From: DTFZ01 sp050260375
GTDB lineage: Bacteria; Bacillota; Clostridia; Christensenellales; SZUA-584
Length of the DNA: 45,374 nt
Direction: 5' to 3'
Assembly (NCBI GenBank): GCA_050260375.1
Contig: JBLNCA010000027.1
Coordinates: 1 to 45,374 of the forward strand
Shown: piece by piece, positions 7,575 to 15,343 of the stretch
Layout of the letters: every line of letters starts with the position of its first letter
How positions within the stretch are numbered: position 1 is the stretch's first letter
Made by a program: the position numbers and the translations under genes
The notes under the pieces: generated by a model
The model's database searches: none
What the model was told of the DNA's origin: nothing
The model's input: only the letters and a program-made list of their open reading frames with translations

Positions 7575-7942
7575 GAAAACCCTCCTTTATGTAAGTCAAC
7601 TATCGGTTCTGATAAAGGGATCCGCCTTTTTAGTGTGGTCATTTTATAGAAAAAGCAGCTTTTCAGCAGTCTTTAGCTTGCTGACAAAAGTTCCTTTCTG
7701 AAAAACGAAAAATAAAACTAAAATTCGAATATTAACATGGCCATCTGGACTCTGCCAGTGAAGGGCGAACGTTAATTCATGAAATTCTCGCAGAAACGCC
7801 CAGCCGCCCCGTACCGGAGTACAACCGGGGCCCCCAAAAAGATAAATCTTTTTGGGGCGGTAGAATGGGCAAGACCCGATGACAAACATACGTTTGTCAT
7901 CGGACAAAAGGCGGCTTTTTCAGCCGCCTTTATTGTCTTCCC
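7575..7942. other. Intergenic region with three hairpins
   Basis: There is no convincing gene in these 368 nt. Three hairpins follow each other: CCCCAAAAAGA/TCTTTTTGGGG (7832-7857), a perfect 12-bp stem with a 4-nt loop (7876-7903, arms CCGATGACAAAC/GTTTGTCATCGG), and the trpB terminator (7907-7931). An 87-codon minus-strand frame (7644-7907) covers the first two hairpins and is probably not coding. Confidence 0.6.
7904..7931 (-). terminator. Terminator of trpB
   Basis: On the minus strand AAAGGCGGCT, loop GAAAA, AGCCGCCTTT, then TTGT lies 12 nt after the trpB stop codon. Confidence 0.75.
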
Positions 7943-9310
7943 TTATCCCACGTCAGGCACGGTGGCCATGCCCTCGTCGTGCATCTTGTCGGTGTACTCA
8001 TAGTCTTCAAGCAGGCCGGAGTGGTAAGCATCGTAAGCCGCGAGATCGAAGTCGCCGTGGCCCGAGAGGTTGAAGAATATCGTCTTTGCCTCGCCTGTCT
8101 CTTTGCATTCCAGCGCTTTTTCCATCGCGACGAGTATCGCGTGCGCCGACTCGGGAGCGGGCAGTATGCCCTCCACCCTCGCAAAATCCACCGCCGACTT
8201 GAATACCTTACTCTGCTGCACGGCCTTGGCCTTTACTATGCCGTCTTTGTAAAGCTGCGAGAGCAGCGGCGAATCGCCGTGATACCTGAGGCCTCCGGCG
8301 TGTATGCCCGCGGGCACGAAATCGTGGCCAAGCGTGTACATCATAGCCACGGGCGCCATCTTCGCCGTGTCGCCGTAGTCGTAGCGGAACTCGCCCTTAG
8401 TCAGCTTCGGGCAAGCCGCGGGCTCGACGGCTATAAACTCGATTATCGCGCCGTTTTTAAGCACGTCGTGCACGAACGGGAACGCGCATCCCGAGAAGTT
8501 CGAGCCGCCGCCGTTGCAGCCTATTATTATATCCGGATATTCGTCTATCTTTTCAAACTGCTTTTTAGCTTCCTGGCCTATTATAGACTGGTGCAGTATC
8601 ACGTGATTCAGCACGCTGCCAAGCGCGTAATGAGTATCGTCCCTCATCGCCGCGTCTTCCACCGCCTCGGATATCGCTATGCCGAGACTGCCTAATGAAT
8701 TCGGGTCTTTTGCGAGTATCGCACGGCCCGCGTTAGTTCTTGTGGACGGGCTCGCCACTATATCCGCGCCGTACGTCTGTATCAGTATTTTTCGGTACGG
8801 CTTTTGCTCGTACGACACGCGCACCATATAGACTATGCACTCGATATCGAACATCGAGCACGCTATAGAAAGCGCCGTGCCCCACTGGCCCGCGCCTGTT
8901 TCCGTCGATATGCGCTTTATGCCCTCAGCCTTGTTGTAAAAAGCCTGCGCCACCGCAGTATTGAGCTTGTGGCTGCCCGAAGGGTTGGTGCCCTCATACT
9001 TATAGTATATCTTTGCCGGGGTGCCTAAAAACTTTTCCAGCCTGTACGCGCGAATTAACGGCGACGGCCTGAACGTGGCGTATATATCGCGCACCTCTTT
9101 TGGTATGTCGATATACCTCTCTGTAGACATTTCCTGCTCGATAAGCGCTTTGGGAAACAGCGCTTCCAAGTCTGACGGGCCGACCGGCTTCAGCGTTGCA
9201 GGATGCAGATAAGGAGCCGGCTTATTCGGCATGTCCGCGGCAATATTATAATACTGCCTTGGCAATTCGTCCTCAGTCAAAAATACTCTGTTGGGAATGG
9301 CTTTACTCAT
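7943..9310 (-). CDS. trpB: Tryptophan synthase beta-like protein, TrpB2 type
   Basis: This 455-residue PLP enzyme joins indole and serine to make tryptophan. The PLP lysine is K115 in GSHKLNTA, and the phosphate-binding loop is GCNGGGSNFSG. The length and the long N-terminal extension (TEDELPRQYYNIAADMP) match the TrpB2 subgroup. That subgroup is often encoded away from trpA and can work without the alpha subunit, as indole salvage or serine deamination. No other trp gene is nearby, which supports the same reading. The ATG overlaps the stop of a 29-codon upstream ORF (ATGA) and has an AGAGGAGAAG ribosome site. It has a sigma-A promoter and a 3' hairpin. Confidence 0.93.
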   Translation of the reverse strand: MSKAIPNRVFLTEDELPRQYYNIAADMPNKPAPYLHPATLKPVGPSDLEALFPKALIEQEMSTERYIDIPKEVRDIYATFRPSPLIRAYRLEKFLGTPAKIYYKYEGTNPSGSHKLNTAVAQAFYNKAEGIKRISTETGAGQWGTALSIACSMFDIECIVYMVRVSYEQKPYRKILIQTYGADIVASPSTRTNAGRAILAKDPNSLGSLGIAISEAVEDAAMRDDTHYALGSVLNHVILHQSIIGQEAKKQFEKIDEYPDIIIGCNGGGSNFSGCAFPFVHDVLKNGAIIEFIAVEPAACPKLTKGEFRYDYGDTAKMAPVAMMYTLGHDFVPAGIHAGGLRYHGDSPLLSQLYKDGIVKAKAVQQSKVFKSAVDFARVEGILPAPESAHAILVAMEKALECKETGEAKTIFFNLSGHGDFDLAAYDAYHSGLLEDYEYTDKMHDEGMATVPDVG

Positions 9311-9396
9311 GATCTCTTCTCCTCTAATAATGTTATTAGCTCCACGCGGAATAACACATGTCTCGTCTCATCTCGTCTTGCGGGCTCTGCGCCCAT
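9307..9396 (-). CDS. Possible 29-residue leader ORF overlapping trpB
   Basis: On the minus strand an ATG at 9396 begins about 25 nt after the expected transcription start. It opens a 29-codon frame rich in Arg, Glu and Leu that ends at a TGA overlapping the trpB ATG by 4 nt. A GGAG lies about 10 nt before it. It has no Trp codons, so it is not a classic attenuator peptide. The overlap suggests translational coupling. The same RNA can form TGTTATT/AATAACA around CCGCGTGGAGCT. It may be only a chance frame in a structured leader. Confidence 0.35.
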   Translation of the reverse strand: MGAEPARRDETRHVLFRVELITLLEEKRS

Positions 9397-9425
9397 AAAA
9401 ATGCACTCCAAATGGAACTTCGTAC

Positions 9426-9455
9426 AGTATACGGTAAAAAAGCCGTAAATGTCAA
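9426..9455 (-). promoter_or_regulatory. Sigma-A promoter of trpB
   Basis: On the minus strand TTGACA (9450-9455), an 18-nt spacer and TATACT (9426-9431). This places the transcript start near 9419 and leaves a leader of about 110 nt. Confidence 0.8.
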
Positions 9456-9560
9456 TAAAATATTTTATAAATTGAACGTTTTTTACGCTGTTTACCCATT
9501 CATTTTACATTAAAAAATCCGATATAATAATTGAAAGTATATCTATAGGAGGAGTGCTGT

Positions 9561-11240
9561 ATGGGAGAAAACAAGGATTCAGGGTTCGGTTCAGGAAATG
9601 AGCTTTTTACAGCGGCTCAATCGAAGCCGTTCGAGGTTGTTCAGTATTTCTCGCGGGACGCTTCCTATGAGATATCGTACCAGGAAGACGGCGTGTACCT
9701 GCAATTTCTGGAAGAGGTGGGCGCGGGCACTCCGCTGAACCCTTCTATTGTGACATACGACTTGAATCGCAGGAACATAGCGGGCATAGACATAAGCAAT
9801 GTATTCGTGCACATACGCAGGCGCGAAAACCTTTTCAAGATAGCGGAAAAACAGGATGAGAACACTGTCGATTCCGACGTCGTAGTAGTCATATCAAAAG
9901 ACGCGATGTCCGCTCACATGACGCTGCTGCCCCCTTCCTCGTCGGGAAAGCAATTAAGCTTCGATGAGATAATGCAGAAGATAAAAGAGCAGTGGGGCGT
10001 GGTATACGGTATTGACGAAGCCGCAGTGCAAAGAGCCATAGAGAGCGGCGCGTATTTTAAGCCAATATTGATAGCCTCGGGCAAACCCGCGAAAAAGGGC
10101 GCCGACGGATATCTTAATTTCCTGTTCAAAAAGGAGCACAGCCATACGCCCACTATAGGGCCGGACGGCAGCGCTGATTACAAGCAGCTCGACCTGTTTG
10201 AGAACGTGACGGAAGGCGCGCCCGTCGTTGTCAAGGTGCCGCCCGAACCGGGCGAAGACGGCTGTACGGTAAAGGGCGAAACAATACCCGCAAAGCCGGG
10301 CCTGGAGCCGAAGCTTCCCGCGGGCAAAAACACCCGCGTTTCCGAAGACGGGCAGACCTTGCTGGCGGCAAAGAGCGGCAGGATAGACTATATAAAAGGA
10401 AGAGTGGAAATATCCGACATATACAAGATACCGGGCGACGTGGACATGAGCGTCGGAAACATAAAGTTTGAGGGCGATGTCATTATACGCGGCAACGTTA
10501 TCACCGGGCTTACGGTACAGGCGTCGGGCTCTATTGAAGTAAGCGGTTACGTTGAAGGCGCGACGCTGATTTCCTCCAAGGATATAATACTTAAAAACGG
10601 CATTAAGGGACAGGACGTAGGCAAGCTTATAGCCGGCGGCAACATAATAGCCAAGTTCATGGAAAACTGCACCGCAGAGGCCAGAGGCAATATAGTATCC
10701 GATTATATCGTGCACTGCAACATGCTCGCGGGCGGCTCCATTACGATGAAGGGCAAATGGGGAAAGATAATCGGCGGTTATATACGGGCCGGCAGGGAAG
10801 TAACGGCTAACATGATAGGCTCGCCGTCGTACGACCCGATGGTAATAGAGCTCGGCGTCGCTCCCGAGATACGTGCAAAATACGCGGAAGCCGATGCGCG
10901 GCGCACACAGCTTAAAGCGCAGCTGATGAAGATAGACAGCTTGGCTCGCCTGCCTTCTTCGGGGCTCTCGCCCGAAAGGCTTGCGATGCGGCAGAAGGTG
11001 CTCGATTCAAGGGAACAGATTGAACAGCAGTATAACGAAGCAATCGATGAACTGGCCTCGTACGAGGAAATACTCTCACACGCGAGCGGCGGACGCGTAA
11101 ATGCGACAAAATGCGTCTACCCCGGAGTAAAGATAATAATCGACTCGGCGGTATTCATTACGAAGTCAACCTTCGACTATGTTACGTTCAAGAACAGAGG
11201 CGGAGAGATAATATTCCCTTCGTGCGAAGTCATGCCATGA
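9561..11240 (+). CDS. FapA / DUF342 polymer-forming protein
   Basis: This 559-residue protein belongs to the FapA (DUF342) family. An N-terminal alpha/beta domain (about 1-180) is followed by a right-handed beta-helix core (about 195-430) with short repeats such as GDVIIRGNVITGLTVQASGSIEVSGYV split over successive turns. A coiled coil (about 440-515) and a short C-terminal strand region complete it. No signal peptide or membrane segment is seen. Family members are linked to flagellar assembly or to cell-surface and sporulation-type structures in Firmicutes; the role here is unknown, and no flagellar gene is nearby. A strong AGGAGGAG ribosome site precedes the ATG. It overlaps the convergent truA by 11 bp at the 3' end. 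Confidence 0.88.
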   Translation: MGENKDSGFGSGNELFTAAQSKPFEVVQYFSRDASYEISYQEDGVYLQFLEEVGAGTPLNPSIVTYDLNRRNIAGIDISNVFVHIRRRENLFKIAEKQDENTVDSDVVVVISKDAMSAHMTLLPPSSSGKQLSFDEIMQKIKEQWGVVYGIDEAAVQRAIESGAYFKPILIASGKPAKKGADGYLNFLFKKEHSHTPTIGPDGSADYKQLDLFENVTEGAPVVVKVPPEPGEDGCTVKGETIPAKPGLEPKLPAGKNTRVSEDGQTLLAAKSGRIDYIKGRVEISDIYKIPGDVDMSVGNIKFEGDVIIRGNVITGLTVQASGSIEVSGYVEGATLISSKDIILKNGIKGQDVGKLIAGGNIIAKFMENCTAEARGNIVSDYIVHCNMLAGGSITMKGKWGKIIGGYIRAGREVTANMIGSPSYDPMVIELGVAPEIRAKYAEADARRTQLKAQLMKIDSLARLPSSGLSPERLAMRQKVLDSREQIEQQYNEAIDELASYEEILSHASGGRVNATKCVYPGVKIIIDSAVFITKSTFDYVTFKNRGGEIIFPSCEVMP

Positions 11241-11985
11241 TGCTGGGAAACGGCGTATAATATACTTCCTTCAGCGTAAGGCCTCTTGCGGGCGCTGTCG
11301 CGCTTGCAAGAGTTCTGTCTTTGCCGCTCACTATCTCTTTCACGTACTCCGGAGATATCTTTTTTAGCCCCACGTCAATAAGCGTGCCCGCTATTATGCG
11401 CACCATGTTGTAAAGGAATCCCGAACCCGTAACGTCTATATACAGGAACGGCTCCTTATAGGTTATCTCGAGCCTGTGTATAGTGCGCACGGTGTCCTTC
11501 ACTTCGCTGCCGCTCGAGCAGAAGCATGCAAAGTCGTGCGTGCCCCGTATGAACGCCGCGGCCGCCTTCATCGCCGGTATGTCGAGCTTGCCGTGTACGT
11601 GCGTCGTAATGTTGCGGTAAATTGCCGACGCGTGCGTGTCGTTGTAAAACGTGTACCTGTATGTCTTCGCCTTGGCCGAAAACCTGGCGTGGAAATCCTC
11701 GCCCACTTCCATAGACTGCTTAACGCGTATGTCGGCGGGAAGCAGCATGTTCATAGCGTAGCTTATCTTATTTGCCGGTATGGTGCAGTTCGTGTCAAGA
11801 TGCGCCACCTGCGCTTCCGCGTGCACTCCCGCGTCCGTCCTGCCCGCGCCGTGTATAGTGACTCTTTCGCCCGACGCTTTAAAAAACGCCTGCTCCAGCA
11901 TTTCCTGTACGGAAACGCCGTTCGTCTGGCGCTGCCAGCCTGAATAGTTAGTGCCTTCGTATTCTATTATCAGCTTGACGCGCAT
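11230..11985 (-). CDS. truA: tRNA pseudouridine(38-40) synthase TruA
   Basis: This 251-residue enzyme converts uridines 38-40 of the tRNA anticodon arm to pseudouridine. The catalytic Asp is D51 in the GAGRTDAGVHA motif. Other family blocks are WQRQTNGVSVQE and SGFLYNMVRIIAGTL. It is the last gene of the block that follows the ribosomal superoperon, the usual Firmicutes place after ecfT. A 235-nt gap containing a GC-rich hairpin separates it from ecfT, so it may be transcribed separately. rplM and rpsI, which often follow truA, are absent; the next gene is on the other strand. Confidence 0.96.
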   Translation of the reverse strand: MRVKLIIEYEGTNYSGWQRQTNGVSVQEMLEQAFFKASGERVTIHGAGRTDAGVHAEAQVAHLDTNCTIPANKISYAMNMLLPADIRVKQSMEVGEDFHARFSAKAKTYRYTFYNDTHASAIYRNITTHVHGKLDIPAMKAAAAFIRGTHDFACFCSSGSEVKDTVRTIHRLEITYKEPFLYIDVTGSGFLYNMVRIIAGTLIDVGLKKISPEYVKEIVSGKDRTLASATAPARGLTLKEVYYTPFPSIMA

Positions 11986-12162
11986 ATCCGCCTCCCTTTA
12001 GGAGACCTGCTCCTTCACTGTTACCAAAAGCGTTATGTATTCATGGCCCCGCCCATTCGCCCTTTATGCACCGCACTGCGAGTTCGCCGCCTCGCTTCCT
12101 CAACGCAAGCAGCTTAAGCTAACGATTGCTGTTTTTATTTTACACCAGTCCGACAGTAAATG

Positions 12163-12188
12163 AAAGGGCGCCGGAAACGGCGCCGTAA
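12163..12188 (-). terminator. Probable terminator after ecfT
   Basis: On the minus strand GGCGCCG, loop TTTC, CGGCGCC is followed by CTTTCATTT, about 35 nt downstream of the ecfT stop. It would separate the ECF genes from truA. Confidence 0.55.
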
Positions 12189-12220
12189 TGCTTATTTGCC
12201 GTATTGCAATATGCTGACTA

Positions 12221-13015
12221 TTAATAGCCCAGCGCCGCGAACACTAAAAGCCCCGCGACTATTACCGAAGCTATGGCGTCCCTTGCATGCATATGCATCA
12301 CCTTCATCCGAGTCCTGCCCTCGCCGCCGTGGTAGCAGCGCGATTCCATAGCAAAAGCAAGCTCGTCGGCGCGCCGGAATGCGCTTACAAACAGCGGCAC
12401 AAGTATAGGCACCATTCCCGCCGCGCGCTTTAATATGCTGCCGCTGTCAAACTCCGCGCCCCTCGCCGTCTGCGCCTTCATTATCTTGTCGGTCTCCTCA
12501 AGAAGCGTAGGTATAAAGCGCATCGCTATCGTCATCATCATAGCGAGCTCGTGCACGGGAAAGCGCACTACTTTAAGCGGCCGCATAAGCCGCTCCAAAG
12601 CGTCCGTAAGCGATATCGGCGATGTAGTGAGTGTCAGCATCGTGGTCGCCGTTATCAGGAATATAAGCCTCGCCGCGAGCCGCGCAGCGTTTATCAGCCC
12701 TTCCTTCGATACGCGGATTATCCACCATGAAAACAGCTCCGTGCCGCCAGAGTAGAAAAACGTGTTGAGTACTATCGCCAGCAGTATTATAAACCACAGC
12801 GGCTTCAAGCTGCGAAGCACCAGCTTAAAGCTAACGCGCGATACTATTATAATAAACAGCAGAAACGCAAACACTACGATGTTGCCGATAAGCGTATCTA
12901 TCAGGAATATGAGCACTATTATGGCTATTACGAGCAAAAGCTTTACCCTTGGGTCCATCCTGTGTATTACGGAATCTCCCGGGAAGTACTGCCCCAGCGT
13001 TATGTTCTTTATCAT
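12221..13015 (-). CDS. ecfT: ECF transporter transmembrane subunit EcfT
   Basis: This 264-residue integral membrane protein (CbiQ/EcfT family) is the transmembrane component of an energy-coupling factor importer for vitamins or metals. It has about five to six hydrophobic segments and two coupling-helix motifs of the A-R-G type, seen as AQTARGAEFD near residue 165 and the FRRADELAFAMESRCY region. ATG 13015 overlaps the upstream ecfA stop by 4 nt (ATGA); the farther ATG at 13045 lies inside that gene and is not needed. No substrate-binding S component is in the window, as is normal for group II ECF modules shared by several S proteins. Confidence 0.93.
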   Translation of the reverse strand: MIKNITLGQYFPGDSVIHRMDPRVKLLLVIAIIVLIFLIDTLIGNIVVFAFLLFIIIVSRVSFKLVLRSLKPLWFIILLAIVLNTFFYSGGTELFSWWIIRVSKEGLINAARLAARLIFLITATTMLTLTTSPISLTDALERLMRPLKVVRFPVHELAMMMTIAMRFIPTLLEETDKIMKAQTARGAEFDSGSILKRAAGMVPILVPLFVSAFRRADELAFAMESRCYHGGEGRTRMKVMHMHARDAIASVIVAGLLVFAALGY

Positions 13016-13866
13016 TGGTTTTTCCCCGCTATCCTCACCAGGCATTCCTCCAGCTCAGAGAGCTTTATTACCTCTTTCGGTATCTCCCAGCCTTTTGCGC
13101 GGAGCTGCGACGCAATTTCGGCCACCGCGGGCAGAGCGAGCCCGGCTTCCTTTATCTCTTTCTTACGCAGGAATATGCTGCTCGGCTTATCGTCCATGAT
13201 TACGTTCGCTCCGGAAAGCACGACTACCCTTTTGGCGTTCTCCGCGAGGTCGTCCATCGAGTGCGTTATCATTATAATAGTCACGCCCTCGGCGTTGAGC
13301 CTGCCTATAAGCTGCATAAGGTGCTGCCTGCCTTTAGGGTCGAGCCCCGCCACCGGCTCGTCAAGTATGAGCACTTTCGGGTTCACGGCGAGCACGCCCG
13401 CAATGGCTACCCTTCTCTTCTGCCCGCCCGAGAGCTCAAAAGGCGACAAGTCCTTTATGCCCTCATAGTCCAGCTCCATAAGCTCCATGGAGCGCTTAAC
13501 CCTTTGCTCTATCTCGTCTTCGTGCACGCCCGTCTTAATTGGGCCGAAAGCTATGTCCTTATAAACCGTCTCTTCAAACAGCTGGTGCTCGGGGTACTGG
13601 AACACGACTCCTATGTGCCGCCTCAAAGCTTTCCTGTCGTAGCCCTTTTTGTTTATGTCCTCGCCGTTTATAATCACGGTTCCTTCCGTCGGTTTAAGCA
13701 GCCCTGCCATCAGGCCTATAAGTGTAGTCTTGCCCGAGCCCGTCTGGCCAATAAGCCCCAGAAACTCGCCGTCCTCTATTCTAAGGCTCAAGCCCTCTAT
13801 TGCCGTCGTCTCGAAAGGCGTTCCCGGCATATATGTATATTTTAAGTTGTTAAGTTCTATCGGCAT
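13012..13866 (-). CDS. ecfA2: ECF transporter ATPase (second, EcfA2-type)
   Basis: This 284-residue ABC ATPase powers vitamin uptake with the other EcfA and EcfT. It has Walker A GQTGSGKTT, Q-loop QYPEHQLF, signature LSGGQKRR and Walker B VLILDEPVAG. Family members of this second position carry the same QYPEHQLFEETV segment. The start is ATG 13866 (MPIELNNLKYTY), overlapping the previous gene's end by 10 nt; a longer frame back to 14052 is only an out-of-frame overlap with that gene. It overlaps ecfT by 4 nt. Confidence 0.94.
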   Translation of the reverse strand: MPIELNNLKYTYMPGTPFETTAIEGLSLRIEDGEFLGLIGQTGSGKTTLIGLMAGLLKPTEGTVIINGEDINKKGYDRKALRRHIGVVFQYPEHQLFEETVYKDIAFGPIKTGVHEDEIEQRVKRSMELMELDYEGIKDLSPFELSGGQKRRVAIAGVLAVNPKVLILDEPVAGLDPKGRQHLMQLIGRLNAEGVTIIMITHSMDDLAENAKRVVVLSGANVIMDDKPSSIFLRKKEIKEAGLALPAVAEIASQLRAKGWEIPKEVIKLSELEECLVRIAGKNQ

Positions 13867-14681
13867 AGCTTTTTCACCAGTTCCTCCACAGTCATAGGGC
13901 ATTCGCCCAGTTCGAACCCGCGCGCCTTCAGCCTGTGGTAAAGCTCTATATGCGGCGGAAAATCCAGCCCCGCCTCTTTTATTGCCTGCTCGTTTGCAAA
14001 CACTTCGCGCGGCGTTCCCGAAAGCGTTATCCGCCCGCCCGTCATTACGCACACGCGGTCCGCCAGCAGCGCCTCTTCCATGTAATGCGTTATATATATT
14101 ATCGTCTTGCCTTGCGCGCTAAGTGCCTTTATCGTTTCGAGAACCTCCGCCCTGCCCTCCGGGTCGAGCATCGCCGTAGGCTCGTCGAACACTATGATAT
14201 CGGGCTGCATAGCGAGCACGCCCGCAATAGCCACCCTCTGCTTCTGCCCGCCGGAGAGCATATGCGGCGCGCGCTCCTTGTAATCGCTCATGCCTACCTG
14301 CTCCAGCGCCGCGGCCACACGCTCGCGTATCTCCTTTGGCGGAACGCCCAGGTTCTCGGGGCCGAATGCCACGTCCTCCTCCACAAGAGTCGCTACGATC
14401 TGGTTGTCGGGGTTCTGGAACACCATGCCGCAGCACTTTCTTATGTCCCACACGCTGCCTTCATCCTTTGTGTCCATTCCGTTGACCTTAAGCGTGCCAG
14501 ATTCGGGCAGGTAAAGCGCGTTGATAAGGCGCGCGAAAGTAGACTTGCCCGAGCCGTTATGCCCGATTATCGCGACAAACTCCCCTTTCTCGACCGAGAG
14601 CGTCACTCCCGCCAGCGCAAGGCTTATTGAGTTCTCGCCGGTATACGTATACTTTACGTCTTCGGCCTCAACTATACCCAT
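13857..14681 (-). CDS. ecfA1: ECF transporter ATPase (first, EcfA1-type)
   Basis: This 274-residue ABC ATPase is one half of the heterodimeric engine of an ECF importer. It has Walker A GHNGSGKST, Q-loop QNPDNQIVATLVEEDVAFGPEN (family-typical), signature LSGGQKQR, Walker B IIVFDEPTAMLDPEG and switch His in ITHYMEEA. I chose ATG 14681 (MGIVEAEDVKYTY), which has a GAAGG ribosome site 6 nt upstream. The ATG at 14714 lies inside a -10 box and has no ribosome site. It leads the ecfA-ecfA-ecfT set at the end of the ribosomal operon. Confidence 0.93.
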   Translation of the reverse strand: MGIVEAEDVKYTYTGENSISLALAGVTLSVEKGEFVAIIGHNGSGKSTFARLINALYLPESGTLKVNGMDTKDEGSVWDIRKCCGMVFQNPDNQIVATLVEEDVAFGPENLGVPPKEIRERVAAALEQVGMSDYKERAPHMLSGGQKQRVAIAGVLAMQPDIIVFDEPTAMLDPEGRAEVLETIKALSAQGKTIIYITHYMEEALLADRVCVMTGGRITLSGTPREVFANEQAIKEAGLDFPPHIELYHRLKARGFELGECPMTVEELVKKLCR

Positions 14682-14712
14682 TGTTGCCTTCTTTCTTTTT
14701 GCTTTTTCCCCC

Positions 14713-14740
14713 ATTATACACTAAAAGGCTCTGAAAACAA
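14713..14740 (-). promoter_or_regulatory. Possible promoter of the ECF module
   Basis: On the minus strand TTGTTT (14735-14740), a 16-nt spacer and TATAAT (14713-14718). The -35 box lies in the loop of the rplQ terminator, so the ECF genes could be driven separately from the ribosomal genes. Confidence 0.45.
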
Positions 14741-14756
14741 CTTACAGAGCCTTTTT
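14723..14756 (-). terminator. Terminator after rplQ
   Basis: On the minus strand AAAGGCTCTG, an 11-nt loop, then CAGAGCCTTTT. It ends the alpha operon about 30 nt past the rplQ stop. Confidence 0.7.
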
Positions 14757-14782
14757 AATGCGCTTAATTATTTGTAAACTTT

Positions 14783-15292
14783 TTATACGAGCTCCAATAT
14801 GACGATCTCCGCCGCGTCTCCGCGCCTCGGGCCTTTCTTTATGATACGCGTATATCCGCCGCCCTGGCCTAAATCCTGCGCGCGCTTGTAGTACTTGGGG
14901 CCGTACTCGCGGAACATCTTCTCCACGAGAGGATGGTTGACCTCGGCCGTGCGCTTCTTGTAGTTGTATTTGCTTTCCTTTTCCTGCTTCGGCTCGGGTA
15001 TATCGTAAACGTACTTCATTATGCGCCTTCTGGCGGCGAGCTTGGAAGGCGAGTCGTTCGTAAACTCCTTCTTTACCTTGGCGTCTCCGTCGGCGACCTT
15101 TTTGACTACCTTTAAGTCATTCGCATATTCTCTGACGGCAAGCGTAATAAGCTTTTCGGCGATACGCCTTGCCTCTTTAGCCCGCGCTTCGGTCGTCTCT
15201 ATTCTGCCGTGCCATAACAGGCTGGAGACAAGGCTCCTCAGCGCCGCCTGCCTTTGATCGTTTTTCATGTTAAGCTTTCTGTATTCAGCCAT
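14783..15292 (-). CDS. rplQ: 50S ribosomal protein bL17
   Basis: This 169-residue protein is clearly bL17. Its N-terminal KLNMKNDQRQAALRSLVSSLL, the ETTEARAKEARRIAEKLITLA block and the C-terminal GGGYTRIIK...GDAAEIVILEL are all family features. The usual bacterial length is about 113-130. The excess lies between the two conserved halves, about residues 50-120, as a lysine-rich stretch (DLKVVKKVADGDAKVKKEF and onward). bL17 sits near the exit tunnel. It is the last gene of the alpha operon and is followed by a terminator. Confidence 0.96.
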   Translation of the reverse strand: MAEYRKLNMKNDQRQAALRSLVSSLLWHGRIETTEARAKEARRIAEKLITLAVREYANDLKVVKKVADGDAKVKKEFTNDSPSKLAARRRIMKYVYDIPEPKQEKESKYNYKKRTAEVNHPLVEKMFREYGPKYYKRAQDLGQGGGYTRIIKKGPRRGDAAEIVILELV

Positions 15293-15343
15293 TTTAGCCT
15301 CCTGATTCGCACCCCAAAACCACAGCGTTTAGGGGGCGTGCTT

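Noticed and set aside
7644..7907. 87-codon minus-strand frame between the cupin and trpB genes
   Set aside because: It spans two hairpins, lacks a ribosome site and shows no domain. More likely an intergenic repeat than a gene.
9310..9396. T-box leader of trpB
   Set aside because: CCGCGTGGAGC resembles part of an antiterminator, but the AGGGTGGNACCGCG core, stem I and a competing terminator are not visible.
12949..13845. 298-codon plus-strand frame opposite the ecfA genes
   Set aside because: Antisense shadow of conserved ABC ATPase genes; the minus-strand proteins carry all Walker and signature motifs.
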